A stretch of DNA of 64,000 nucleotides. Source: Nitrosopumilus ureiphilus. Its GTDB lineage: Archaea > Thermoproteota > Nitrososphaeria > Nitrososphaerales > Nitrosopumilaceae. Below, piece by piece: positions 54,451 through 62,973 of this stretch; within the stretch, counting starts at the first letter, position 1; each line of letters begins with the position of its first letter. The notes under the pieces are model-generated. The model was given only the letters and a program-made list of their open reading frames with translations. It was not told the DNA's origin and did not search any database. The position numbers and the translations under genes are program-made. Where the stretch lies: positions 809,578 to 873,577 of the forward strand of contig NZ_CP026995.1 of NCBI RefSeq assembly GCF_013407185.1, in the 5' to 3' direction.

Positions 54451-54780
54451 TTATCGTCTTTTTGCAGTTTTTCTCTTTGGAGCTGCTTTCTTAACAGTAC
54501 GTTTTGCTTTACTTGCAGTTTTTCTCTTTGGAGCTGCTTTCTTAACAGTACGTTTTGCTTTACTTGCAGTTTTTCTCTTTGGAGCTGCTTTCTTAACAGT
54601 ACGTTTTGCTTTAGCTGCAGTTCTTTTTACTGCTTTCTTAACAGTACGTTTTGCTTTAGCTGCAGTTTTTCTCTTTGGAGCTGCTTTCTTAACAGTACGT
54701 TTTGCTTTAGCTGCAGTTCTTTTTACTGCTTTCTTAACAGTACGTTTTGCTTTACTTGCAGCTTTTCTTTTTGTAGCCAT
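54451..54780 (-). CDS. Histone H1-like Lys/Ala-rich repeat protein
   Basis: A 109-aa protein, almost only Lys, Ala, Arg, Thr, Val and Pro, made of repeats of AKRTVKKA with AAPKRKTA or VKRTAAK inserts (six copies of AKRTVKK). This resembles the tails of eukaryotic H1 and bacterial HC1/AlgP-type DNA-condensing proteins. It should bind DNA by charge. ATG 54780 is used; the ORF could begin six nt upstream. It may act with Alba and SMC in chromosome packing (inference). Confidence 0.85.
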   Translation of the reverse strand: MATKRKAASKAKRTVKKAVKRTAAKAKRTVKKAAPKRKTAAKAKRTVKKAVKRTAAKAKRTVKKAAPKRKTASKAKRTVKKAAPKRKTASKAKRTVKKAAPKRKTAKRR

Positions 54781-54786
54781 TAACAA

Positions 54787-55081
54787 ATCGACATTTTCAT
54801 TGTTTTTCAGTGGTTAAACTAAACAAATTTACACAATTTGATTACAATTTGTCAAGTAATTTTATCGCCAAAAATTTTATTGATCGTTAAATTTTCAAAA
54901 ATATTTTCTATTGGGAAATATCTGTCTTCAAATTAATTGCATTTCTTATATTTCTACTCTATTTTACGCTTGTATGTTGACAATTCTGCATGAAAAAAAT
55001 ATTTTTTATTTTATTTTGTTATTAAAAATAAATTATTTCTTCATCCTTTGTTGATCTGATTTTGTATTTTTAAAAATAAAC
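54787..55081. other. Intergenic region without recognised features
   Basis: About 295 very AT-rich bases between the H1-like gene and the GTPase. It must hold the H1-like promoter and terminator, but no clear box was placed. Confidence 0.4.
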
Positions 55082-56185
55082 TCAACGTCTTTTAATAATT
55101 GTCAAAACATCTTCGTCTAATAAAATATGATTCAAACCCACTCTCTGTCCGCCAAATTTTACACTTTTGCCCCATACCAAACCATATCTGAATTCTCTTT
55201 TTAATCTACGATGTAGCTTGTTACAAATATCTTCAACAGTATCTCCTTCTCTTGCAATTAATGGTTCTTTGAAATCTGTTTCTCCGCCTTTTGGCCTCAT
55301 GTAGATTCTGATGAATTTTAATTTCTCATAGATCTTTTCTTGAAGTAAATCAATATTGATATCTGAGTTTGCTGATACCTCTATCACATCTGATTTTATT
55401 TTTGTCTTTAAATCTGTTAGAAATTCTTTGTCAACTAAATCAATTTTATTCAAAATAGTAAGTGCTTTTGAATAACTGATATTTCCTGCAATATGATCTG
55501 CTAGTTGTTCTGATGTTAGATCTTCTCTTACTACAACACGTGCGCTAACTATACCATAAAGATGTAAAATATCTTTGAGATGTTTCTCTGTGATTTTTGT
55601 TAGTTTTACTTGCTGTGCAATTGCAATTCCGCCCATTGATGCTTTTTCTATTGTAATATTTGGCGGTAATTGATTGAGTCTAATTCCTATGTTTCCTAAT
55701 TCATTGACTAGCACATCTTCATGAAATGGCTGAAACACATCCAATACCAATAACACAAGATCTGCTGTTCTTGCAACAGATAAAATTCTCTTTCCTAACC
55801 CCTTTCCTGTAGATGCTCCTTTGATAATTCCTGGGAGGTCTAATACTTGGATTTTTGCCCCTCTGTATTCCATCATACCTGGAACAACTGTAAGTGTAGT
55901 AAATTGAAAAGCTCCAACTGCTGATTTTGCCCCTGTCATTTTGTTTAGCAGTGTTGATTTTCCAACACTTGGTAATCCAATAAACACCACTGTTGCATCT
56001 CCACTTCTCCTAACATCAAACCCATCTTGCTTCATTCCAGATTTTTTAGTAATGTCTGCTTCTTGCTCTCTTTTCAGCTTTGCAATCTTTGCTTTTAGTA
56101 GACCAATATGATGTTCTGTAGCTTTGTTAATCTGAGTTTTTGCCATCTCATCTTGAATGGCTTTAATTTTTTCAGGAATCCCCAA
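55082..56185 (-). CDS. DRG/Rbg-type GTPase
   Basis: A 367-aa Obg-superfamily GTPase. G1 GLPSVGKSTLLNK, G3 DLPGIIKGAS, G4 NKID and a C-terminal TGS domain (about 290-367, RPKGGETDFKEPLIARE) are present. The family works with ribosomes or translation in archaea and eukaryotes. A helical N-terminus (KIAKLKREQE) precedes the G domain. Directly follows the DUF504-like gene on the same strand, 2 nt apart. Confidence 0.93.
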   Translation of the reverse strand: MGIPEKIKAIQDEMAKTQINKATEHHIGLLKAKIAKLKREQEADITKKSGMKQDGFDVRRSGDATVVFIGLPSVGKSTLLNKMTGAKSAVGAFQFTTLTVVPGMMEYRGAKIQVLDLPGIIKGASTGKGLGKRILSVARTADLVLLVLDVFQPFHEDVLVNELGNIGIRLNQLPPNITIEKASMGGIAIAQQVKLTKITEKHLKDILHLYGIVSARVVVREDLTSEQLADHIAGNISYSKALTILNKIDLVDKEFLTDLKTKIKSDVIEVSANSDINIDLLQEKIYEKLKFIRIYMRPKGGETDFKEPLIAREGDTVEDICNKLHRRLKREFRYGLVWGKSVKFGGQRVGLNHILLDEDVLTIIKRR

Positions 56186-56187
56186 TA

Positions 56188-56415
56188 CTATTCATCATTT
56201 GTTACATTCTTTTCAAATAAAATCGTATTACTTTTCTTAATTTTCTTAATTCTGCTTATTGGGATAGTTTGAAAATTATTTGATTGAATTAAAAATTCTG
56301 GCAATGATGATTCTTTAATTTTGTGAAAATCTCTATAGTAAATTCTATATGATTTTGGTTCATCTGCAAACAGTGCTTTACTGAATATTTCTTCTATTGC
56401 CCCCTTCTTTACCAT
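56188..56415 (-). CDS. DUF504-like small protein
   Basis: A 75-aa protein resembling DUF504 (IEEIFSKALF ... YRIYYRDFHKIKES ... IPISRIKKIKK). Some members are linked with RNA 2',3'-cyclic end processing. It precedes the DRG GTPase by 2 nt, so the pair may act in RNA or translation. Confidence 0.65.
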   Translation of the reverse strand: MVKKGAIEEIFSKALFADEPKSYRIYYRDFHKIKESSLPEFLIQSNNFQTIPISRIKKIKKSNTILFEKNVTNDE

Positions 56416-56671
56416 GTTTTCAATTTTATTTCTCTTCTAATAAGATGTCTTTGAATTTTTGATTAGTACTCTTGCTTATCATTTTTTAACAGTGGTTGAT
56501 TTTTAGATTGTGTGAGAAAAATTTTCATTTATTCGATAATTGCATTTTTCATCATTCTTTATTTTAGTTTGACAATTTTTATTTTGCCGGGAAAATACCT
56601 TTCAAATGAATAACTAGATCCCCACCCTACTTTGAGGTAATTTTGTCCGATTCGGAGATTTCATTGGGTGA
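56416..56671. other. Gap before TnpB relic
   Basis: About 250 bases with no intact gene. Part of it may be decayed IS sequence (a CCCCACCCT run near 56620), but nothing is certain. Confidence 0.3.
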
Positions 56672-57125
56672 TTCTTTTCGATTGAGCATGGTTTCAGAAA
56701 AAGGGGAATTAGAAAAAACAAAAAGCATTCTCGCTCATTTAGATATTCTCTGAACTCTTGGTCATACTACCAGATTCAGCAATTTGTACAGTGCAAGGCC
56801 AAAAAGCAGGGAATAGAGGTTGCCTGTGTCGTACCAGTATATACAAGTCAGACTTGCAGTGGATGCGGGTCTCTAGGGAATAGTAATAAAAAAAATTTTC
56901 AATGTGTCCACAGACACACCTACTATGCAGATGTCAATTGTATCGTTTAATATTGGAAATCCAGTATCGCATTGTCTCATAGATCCTGCAAGGATTAAAA
57001 GCAAGAGTCAGTTATACAAAGAAAGTGATTTGTGCAAGGGTAACACTGATACCCCATTGTGCCCAAGGCACTGTAAAACGGCAATGTCAACAATGATGGT
57101 AACCGTAGAGCCTGCAAATCTTTAG
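56672..57125 (+). pseudogene. TnpB (IS200/IS605 OrfB) relic
   Basis: A 5'-truncated frame (56672-56950) without a start codon reads GIRKNKKHSRSFRYSLNSWS, then QIQQFVQCKAKKQGIE and the zinc-finger region VYTSQTCSGCGSLGN ... NFQC, followed by YYADVNC, the TnpB DVN motif. A frameshift near 56940 moves to a second frame that continues SFNIGNPVSHCLIDPA to GNTDTP and ends near 57125. RuvC residues in the missing 5' part are gone. A dead IS605-type transposon. Confidence 0.9.
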
Positions 57126-57177
57126 TGAGTGGCGTATGTTGGGTAGCAAATATTATTCGGTTCAAAAAACCAATTTT

Positions 57178-57876
57178 GTGAAAAAGAAGACCTTTGCAGT
57201 GGATATTGATGGCACGATTACTGAAAATGGTGGGGGTAGAATTCATTTGGATGCTCTAGACGCACTAAGACGTTTGACCAATATGGGCCATGATGTGATT
57301 TTTGTCACTGGCAGATCATCTATAGAAGGATATTTGCTTTCAGTGTTTGGAGGAACAACAAAAATCGCCGTTGGTGAGAATGGTGGATGTATCACTCTTG
57401 ATTCAAATGATCATGTTTTGTTGGGAAATATTGAAGAATGTAAAACTGCATTAGAAATAATCAAAAACAATGTTGATGATGTTAAAGAAAAACTTGTTTT
57501 TCCTAGAATGACTGAAGTTGTTTTAGAAAGAACATTTGATTTAGATGCTGCTAGAAAAATACTCTCTAAAAATAACATTAATGTGGAATTATCTGATAGT
57601 CAATATGCGTTTCACATTAATTCTTCAGGAATTAACAAGGGTACGGGGTTTTCAAAAATCATGGAAAAATATTCTATTTTAAGAGATGATGTTATAGCAA
57701 TTGGTGATAGCGCAACAGATATTCCTTTATTCAAAGTGGCTAAAACAAGCATTGCACTTGGAAATGCTTCTAATCTAGTCAAATCTGAGGCTACGATGAC
57801 TGTATCTGCTAATGCAGGAGATGGGGTAATTGAGGCATTAGATAAACTTGCCTTTACCGATTTGAATCAACAGTGA
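57178..57876 (+). CDS. Phosphoglycolate phosphatase-type HAD hydrolase
   Basis: A 232-aa archaeal-type HAD phosphatase (TA0175-like, phosphoglycolate phosphatase). Motif I is FAVDIDGTITENGG (DxDGT), motif II FVTGRS, and the C-terminal motif GDSATDIPLF. The GTG at 57178 gives MKKKTFAVDIDG; an upstream TTG start (57136) would add 14 residues that overlap the TnpB relic. Could remove 2-phosphoglycolate, but HAD specificity is uncertain. Confidence 0.88.
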   Translation: MKKKTFAVDIDGTITENGGGRIHLDALDALRRLTNMGHDVIFVTGRSSIEGYLLSVFGGTTKIAVGENGGCITLDSNDHVLLGNIEECKTALEIIKNNVDDVKEKLVFPRMTEVVLERTFDLDAARKILSKNNINVELSDSQYAFHINSSGINKGTGFSKIMEKYSILRDDVIAIGDSATDIPLFKVAKTSIALGNASNLVKSEATMTVSANAGDGVIEALDKLAFTDLNQQ

Positions 57877-58097
57877 AAACTTGTTCGTAAAAACACTCTG
57901 ATGATATTTCCCTTACAAAAACAGTTCTTTTGAAACTATTTTTTGATCATTCCTCTTTAATCTAGTGAATGCTTGTTCATTAAGATTTCTTTTCTCAAGT
58001 CCTGACTTTGTCAATAATAAAATCACATCATTCAAGCCCTATCAGTAAAATGAAAAATCTGAATCAAGTAATTAATCTATTAGAATTTGAATCATTC

Positions 58098-58141
58098 ATT
58101 AGAACACTTTATGAACATCTCGTTATTCTGTTAGTCATATT
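58098..58141 (+). promoter_or_regulatory. Repeated upstream element, copy 1
   Basis: ATTAGAACACTTTATGAACA, with TTAGTCATATT directly before the ATG at 58142. TTTATGA looks like a TATA box about 34 nt upstream. Also found at 60197, 61038 and 62974. Confidence 0.75.
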
Positions 58142-59197
58142 ATGAAATATTTTGTGATTTTGTTGTCCTTGATAGGAGTTACAGGGATGGCATTTGCTTC
58201 AGAGTATACAGGAGAAACTCCGCTGTATCTTTTTGATTATCTTGGTGACCTACCAATAGCTTACATTATTGATTATGACATAGACGGCTATCTAAGAAAT
58301 GCTGTAGTGGATTTTGGTTCTAATACAGTAATATTTGAAATAAAAGACAGTGGAGTTTTAACAGTGGAGATTCCAAAAACTCATTTTTTACCCAATGATT
58401 ATTTTCCCACATTATTGATAAACAGAGTAAATGAAGATCCCAAAGAATTTTTGACAAAGGATGAAGAATGTTTCAAAGAATATGAATTTTCAGTCAACCA
58501 AAATACTATGATAGAACTGATCATGGACAAATCTTCTGATGATTTATCCATCATGAATAAGAATATTCTTGCCAATTGTCAGAACAAAATAAACAATGAA
58601 ATTACAAGTACGTTTGATTTTAATATGATTTTTGTAGATGGTCTGGAATATACAATCATTGATGGCAAACAATATCTGAGTAAAACAATCAGATCATCTT
58701 TATCTAATCTCACACATGATGAGACAGTCTTTGAGTTATCTGGAATTAAATTTCATTTCTATGATAAACGTGAAGATAGAATCGTTTATCCTGGAATGGG
58801 AATAATGGGAATGCGTACACCTGTTTTGTTTGAATTTCCAGATGACGTAGCAGAGACGATGTCAATCAAGACTGTTCGAACACCGCAAGATGTAATTGAC
58901 AAACAATTTACCGTCATGGAGACTTTTTCAAGGGAAGGATGGCCAGAGATTGGAATAATTACAGGTCTTACCCCCTCACACCAAATCACAAAACTCTTGG
59001 TATTTGAAAAAAACATCTCCCCCTATGAACAATTGCAATATGGAGTTGAACCATGGCAAGTTCAATGTGATGATGATCTGCATTTGTTGTTAAAACCGCA
59101 AGAATTTGAAACCCCAGTTTGTGTCAGTGAACAAACATCGGATAGACTATCTGATAGGGGATGGAGTGTTGTTGTATATGATTATGAAGATTGGTGA
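58142..59197 (+). CDS. Secreted protein with C-terminal Cys module, paralogue 1
   Basis: A 351-aa secreted protein: signal peptide MKYFVILLSLIGVTGMAFAS, a long beta-rich domain, and an end module SPYEQLQYG ... QCDDDLHLLLKPQEF ... PVCVSEQTSDRLSDRGW. The same module ends the proteins at 60241 and 61080. No transmembrane anchor. Function unknown; likely cell-surface or extracellular. Confidence 0.8.
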   Translation: MKYFVILLSLIGVTGMAFASEYTGETPLYLFDYLGDLPIAYIIDYDIDGYLRNAVVDFGSNTVIFEIKDSGVLTVEIPKTHFLPNDYFPTLLINRVNEDPKEFLTKDEECFKEYEFSVNQNTMIELIMDKSSDDLSIMNKNILANCQNKINNEITSTFDFNMIFVDGLEYTIIDGKQYLSKTIRSSLSNLTHDETVFELSGIKFHFYDKREDRIVYPGMGIMGMRTPVLFEFPDDVAETMSIKTVRTPQDVIDKQFTVMETFSREGWPEIGIITGLTPSHQITKLLVFEKNISPYEQLQYGVEPWQVQCDDDLHLLLKPQEFETPVCVSEQTSDRLSDRGWSVVVYDYEDW

Positions 59198-59205
59198 TAT
59201 AGAAA

Positions 59206-59502
59206 ATGAAGACTAGACTCTTGACAATAATTGGAATCATTGTAATTTTCATTGGAATTACAATGTGGGCGGCATATGATGACATGCCTTATTGTAAAGA
59301 TTGGTGTGATCAAAAAGAATTATTTCGTATTGGTTGTGACAAACTAATACTTGATCATCTTTACAAACATTCAAGTCTATTTGATGAAGAATTTGATGGG
59401 ACATACTTGATTGAAGAAATAGCGTTACCTGCCGAAGTATCTCAAGAATCTTTTGAGAAATGTGTGAATTTTATTTATGAAAAACGAATCTTAATGGGTT
59501 AG
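59206..59502 (+). CDS. Small membrane-anchored Cys protein, tandem copy 1
   Basis: A 98-aa protein with an N-terminal helix (MKTRLLTIIGIIVIFIGITM) and an outer part with CKDWC and further single Cys. It begins a three-gene tandem of small MK-R-type anchored proteins. Function unknown. Confidence 0.65.
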   Translation: MKTRLLTIIGIIVIFIGITMWAAYDDMPYCKDWCDQKELFRIGCDKLILDHLYKHSSLFDEEFDGTYLIEEIALPAEVSQESFEKCVNFIYEKRILMG

Positions 59503-59505
59503 AAA

Positions 59506-59844
59506 ATGAAAGCCAGATACAAAATAATTATTCTGATTTTGATTATTTGGATTCCTGTATCTCTGTTTTTTCCAGATATTTTTCTGATATTTCATCTAGA
59601 TAAATTTGAGACCAATAACAAGTGTGAAAAATTAAATGGAAATTGGGATTGGGTTAACAACATCTGTGAATTGCAGCATAATGGAATATCGGATCCTGAT
59701 TTGATGTGTATTGATGCTGGAGGAACTCCGACATGTGCCACTACTTGTGGCTCATATAATGTGTTTAATCCATGGTCTTTGGTACTGCCACTTGGATGTC
59801 TTGATTATTGTAAATTTGCGTGTGAGTTTGAAAATGAAAAGTAG
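59506..59844 (+). CDS. Small membrane-anchored Cys protein, tandem copy 2
   Basis: A 112-aa protein: N-terminal helix (KIIILILIIWIPVSLFF), then NKCEKLNGNWDWVNNICEL and several Cys near the end (ATTCGSYN, GCLDYCKFACEF). The C-x2-L-x-G-x-W-x5-N-x-C pattern recurs in copy 3. Starts 3 nt after copy 1. Confidence 0.65.
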   Translation: MKARYKIIILILIIWIPVSLFFPDIFLIFHLDKFETNNKCEKLNGNWDWVNNICELQHNGISDPDLMCIDAGGTPTCATTCGSYNVFNPWSLVLPLGCLDYCKFACEFENEK

Positions 59845-60149
59845 ACTTTTGATTATCTTGAGTGTGTTCATAATTTTCTCTCCTCTTACTTGCCACCACA
59901 ATTCCTGATTTATGGATGAATTATTTTTCATATCCTCAAGTTGATGCAGACATAGTTTGTAAAATGAATGGTGGTCAATGGAATGAGAATGGAAATTATT
60001 GTGATGGTATTTTTGATATTTGTGAACATGTTGGAGGTACTAAAATTTCATGGAATGTTACACCCGAATGTGAATCTCAGATAACCGAAGCTGGTGATTT
60101 AACTTGTTTGGATGTAGGTTTGATTCACATTTCATGTATATTCCAATAA
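59834..60149 (+). pseudogene. Small Cys protein, tandem copy 3, frameshifted
   Basis: Begins MKSRLLIILSVFIIFSPL at 59834 (overlapping copy 2) but stops at 59908. Another frame, open from about 59880, reads LLLATTIPDLWMNYF then VCKMNGGQWNENGNYC and continues to 60149. A one-base shift at about 59875-59886 joins them into one anchored Cys-rich protein. Either decay or a base error. Confidence 0.7.
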
Positions 60150-60167
60150 ACCCAGATACAGTAATGG

Positions 60168-60190
60168 TTCAAACCTGTATGGATTTGCTA
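60168..60190 (+). repeat. 24-bp direct repeat, copy A
   Basis: TTCAAACCTGTATGGATTTGCTA (the shared 24 bp also include a preceding G at 60167), identical to 61824-61846. Both follow secreted-protein genes, so it may be a 3' element or a recombination trace. Confidence 0.8.
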
Positions 60191-60196
60191 TGATGG

Positions 60197-60240
60197 ATTA
60201 GAACACTTTATGAATATCTCATTATTGATTTAATCATATT
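60197..60240 (+). promoter_or_regulatory. Repeated upstream element, copy 2
   Basis: ATTAGAACACTTTATGAATA, then TTTAATCATATT before the ATG at 60241. Same spacing (44 nt) as copy 1. Confidence 0.75.
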
Positions 60241-61011
60241 ATGAAACATTTTGTATTTTTGTTTGGGTTTTTGGTTTTAATTGGATTCTCTCTTGTCTTG
60301 GGACCACCTTGGATTGCATATGGACAATACTTGGGAGATAAACTTCCACCCAATACAATGATCATTGATGAAACAGGGGAGTATGTTTTTCCACCATCAT
60401 ATGTTGACTTTTACTATTCAAATCCAAGATTTGAAAAATATTCAGTAATTGCTGAACATTATAGATATGACATACCCTACATGATTTCAAATGGCACTAT
60501 TTCTAAAATGAGCATGGATTGTAACGATGTAGAATTGATTTTAGATATTGAACCTACTGCAAAACAAGGATGGCTAACATTAGCACTGCCACGACAGATA
60601 GTTGATTCACAAATTGGCAGTGACAGAGATGATACCTTCATTGTGTTACTGGATTCAAAAGAAACAAAGCACTCTGATATTGCATCTGAAAAACTACGAC
60701 TTTTAATAATTCCATTCTCAGACAATACTTCTCAAATTAACATAATCGGGGTAAATTATCCAGAACAGATGGGAGAAAATGCTTGCAATGGAAAACATGT
60801 TTCTCCATTTTCATACCTTCTTTCTCCACTAAAACAAATCAAATCAGGAATTACTTTAGACAAAATAAAGTGTAAAGAGGAGTTGGTATTTGCTCAAAAA
60901 AGAGACAGCGGTAAACCAATTTGCATAACACCTGAAACTAAGGATGTACTAGAAAAGAGAAATTGGGTGGAATTACCTCCACCTTACTCACCGTATCCTG
61001 ATCATAATTAG
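60241..61011 (+). CDS. Secreted protein with C-terminal Cys module, paralogue 2
   Basis: A 256-aa protein with signal peptide MKHFVFLFGFLVLIGFSLV, a domain with VIAEHYRYDIPYMISNGT and AKQGWLTLALPRQIV (like segments found in other thaumarchaeal secreted proteins), and the end module SPLKQIKSGITLDKIKCKEE ... KPICITPETKDVLEKRNW. Paralogue of 58142 and 61080 in its last 60 residues. Confidence 0.8.
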   Translation: MKHFVFLFGFLVLIGFSLVLGPPWIAYGQYLGDKLPPNTMIIDETGEYVFPPSYVDFYYSNPRFEKYSVIAEHYRYDIPYMISNGTISKMSMDCNDVELILDIEPTAKQGWLTLALPRQIVDSQIGSDRDDTFIVLLDSKETKHSDIASEKLRLLIIPFSDNTSQINIIGVNYPEQMGENACNGKHVSPFSYLLSPLKQIKSGITLDKIKCKEELVFAQKRDSGKPICITPETKDVLEKRNWVELPPPYSPYPDHN

Positions 61012-61037
61012 CAAACCGTAAAGGATTTGAACTATTC

Positions 61038-61079
61038 ATTAGAACACTTTATGAGTGTCTGTTTTGGTGTTTTGGATAA
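61038..61079 (+). promoter_or_regulatory. Repeated upstream element, copy 3
   Basis: ATTAGAACACTTTATGAGTG, 42 nt before the ATG at 61080. The part next to the ATG differs from the other copies. Confidence 0.7.
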
Positions 61080-61820
61080 ATGAAATATGTTGGAATTCTA
61101 TTTTCTTTTGTCATTATATCTGCACCTTTAGCATTTGCCCAACCACAAAATTTCACTCCAGGACAGATAGAGTTACCTGATAGGTGTTATTCACCAACAC
61201 AGATTGGAACTGCCAGAGTAATAGATCCGGATGCAAATACCGACTCAGAAAAAATAGAAACTGTTCAGATATCTGTTTGGTCTGACAGAGATTTAGAAAA
61301 AAGAACCCCAATGGCAACTGAGACGGGAACAAACACTGGAGTTTTTGAAGCATCCATATTTTTCAGAGTAACTGATGAGGCTGCCAGTCAAAGAATACGG
61401 GCATTTGAAGGAGACACAATATATGCACAATATTATGACTTGACATTGCCGTTTTCTACATCGGATGAATACACCATCATAGATGCTGCAATCATGGGAA
61501 GAGTGCAACCCGATTCATGGTGGGGAGAAAATTGGACTGATATGTTACTGCAAAATAATGTCAAAATTGTTTATGATCCATGTATGGCTGAATTCATGAA
61601 CAAAATAGGAAAAGACGATCCAAGATTTGACTTGATTGACATAGAATATCCTTCTCCATTAAAACAATTCAAATCTGGAATTCTGTTTAACGAAATTGTA
61701 TGCAAAGAAGATCACCATTTGATGCTAAAGCCTACAGAATTTCCAATACCTGTTTGTGTTACACAGTCAACATTTGCTGAATTGATTAAGCGGGGTTGGG
61801 GTATGACCCATAGAATTTAA
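61080..61820 (+). CDS. Secreted S-layer-like-domain protein with C-terminal Cys module, paralogue 3
   Basis: A 246-aa protein: signal peptide (MKYVGILFSFVIISAPLAFAQ), a beta-sandwich domain (ARVIDPDANTDSEKIETVQ ... TETGTNTGVFEASI) of the kind repeated in thaumarchaeal S-layer and surface proteins, and the end module SPLKQFKSGILFNEIVCKED ... PVCVTQSTFAELIKRGW. The beta domain is also present in the next anchored protein at 63016. Confidence 0.82.
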   Translation: MKYVGILFSFVIISAPLAFAQPQNFTPGQIELPDRCYSPTQIGTARVIDPDANTDSEKIETVQISVWSDRDLEKRTPMATETGTNTGVFEASIFFRVTDEAASQRIRAFEGDTIYAQYYDLTLPFSTSDEYTIIDAAIMGRVQPDSWWGENWTDMLLQNNVKIVYDPCMAEFMNKIGKDDPRFDLIDIEYPSPLKQFKSGILFNEIVCKEDHHLMLKPTEFPIPVCVTQSTFAELIKRGWGMTHRI

Positions 61821-61823
61821 CAG

Positions 61824-61846
61824 TTCAAACCTGTATGGATTTGCTA
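61824..61846 (+). repeat. 24-bp direct repeat, copy B
   Basis: Exact copy of 60168-60190, placed just after the stop of the 61080 gene; the shared 24 bp include the preceding G at 61823. Confidence 0.8.
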
Positions 61847-61871
61847 AAATCCAAATTTCATCAATCGTTAT

Positions 61872-62930
61872 ATGACAAACGTTTCTTGTAATGTTGTTTT
61901 GAAGACTAGGGTTTTCCTAATAATTATAATTGCCGTCATACTGTCAACGATTTTCTTTGTTTTGGGTCCTTCCCAAGGTCATATAGCTGAATATTTTCTA
62001 AATGATGAACAGTTTGAAGAAACGTTTCTGAGTAACAATGATGAACGATACTCAACATATGATCAGTCTTTAACAACTAACTTCTCTTCCCAACAATGCG
62101 CAGAATTGTTTGACAGGATTCATCAAGAATTCAAAGACAAACCCTGTGCATGTTGCAATCCTCCTCCTGGTGAACCTGTTTGTGAACCTGTAGGGTTTGA
62201 CACCGTTCTAGCAGGAAATAAAGAATTCCGTGATTCTGGATGCGAATATATTTACAAAGAATGGGCACACTTGACAAACGACATTGAAACTGCAAGCTGG
62301 TTGATGTATCCTACTTACTACAATATTGACATGCTCAAAACAAATTTTTCAAAAGAGATACCAATTGCAGTAGAATACCGGGGATATGATGAGTGCTTGT
62401 CATTCAAAGTAGTAATAAAACAACATGAAGGAAAAAGGCCTGTTATTGCTGAGAGGCTTTATGAGAATATATGTTCTGCAAACAAACAAGATGCGTACAG
62501 ATTACCCTCATACAGAGCAGAATTGACGGATCATGGAGAACCTATCATACTGTCTAAGGGGAATTACCAACTGTTGTTATACAATATAGTGGATAAAGAA
62601 GTAATAGATGAGGAAAGTAAACATGCAGGACAATTCTACTTTAGTTCACATTATGTTCCTGAGAAACAGTCAGAAAAACAAGGTTATGATTACACACAAC
62701 CAGCTTCTAAAGTATTAAGGGATACGAGATGCGCAGAATGGTTTGATAAAATTATGCAAACTGGAAAAGATCTTGACTCTGAATTTGGTTTGAAATACGA
62801 ACTAAGAGAAACTAACGTGTTCAGAGATCTCGAATGTGCAAGTTTTGTTACTGAATGGGGATTTTTGACTGATTATGATGTATGGAACATTGGAATTTCT
62901 TGGGAAGAAATTGCTTCTGGACATGATTAG
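61872..62930 (+). CDS. Membrane-anchored protein with duplicated Cys module
   Basis: A 352-aa protein with an N-terminal helix (VFLIIIIAVILSTIFFVLG) and an outer domain with two copies of a motif: CAELFDRIHQEF ... FRDSGCEYIYKEWAHLT and CAEWFDKIMQTGK ... FRDLECASFVTEWGFLT. Between them lies a long beta-rich part. It has also a CACCNPPPGEPVC cluster. Lacks the repeated upstream element. Function unknown. Confidence 0.75.
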   Translation: MTNVSCNVVLKTRVFLIIIIAVILSTIFFVLGPSQGHIAEYFLNDEQFEETFLSNNDERYSTYDQSLTTNFSSQQCAELFDRIHQEFKDKPCACCNPPPGEPVCEPVGFDTVLAGNKEFRDSGCEYIYKEWAHLTNDIETASWLMYPTYYNIDMLKTNFSKEIPIAVEYRGYDECLSFKVVIKQHEGKRPVIAERLYENICSANKQDAYRLPSYRAELTDHGEPIILSKGNYQLLLYNIVDKEVIDEESKHAGQFYFSSHYVPEKQSEKQGYDYTQPASKVLRDTRCAEWFDKIMQTGKDLDSEFGLKYELRETNVFRDLECASFVTEWGFLTDYDVWNIGISWEEIASGHD

Positions 62931-62973
62931 AAAATAAAGACCAAATTCAAATCTATTGGGGTTTAAACCAAAG

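Noticed and set aside
60161-60191. GGTTCAAACC as the T-arm of a tRNA
   Set aside because: No acceptor, anticodon or D arm could be paired around it, and the same bases recur at 61824 without one.
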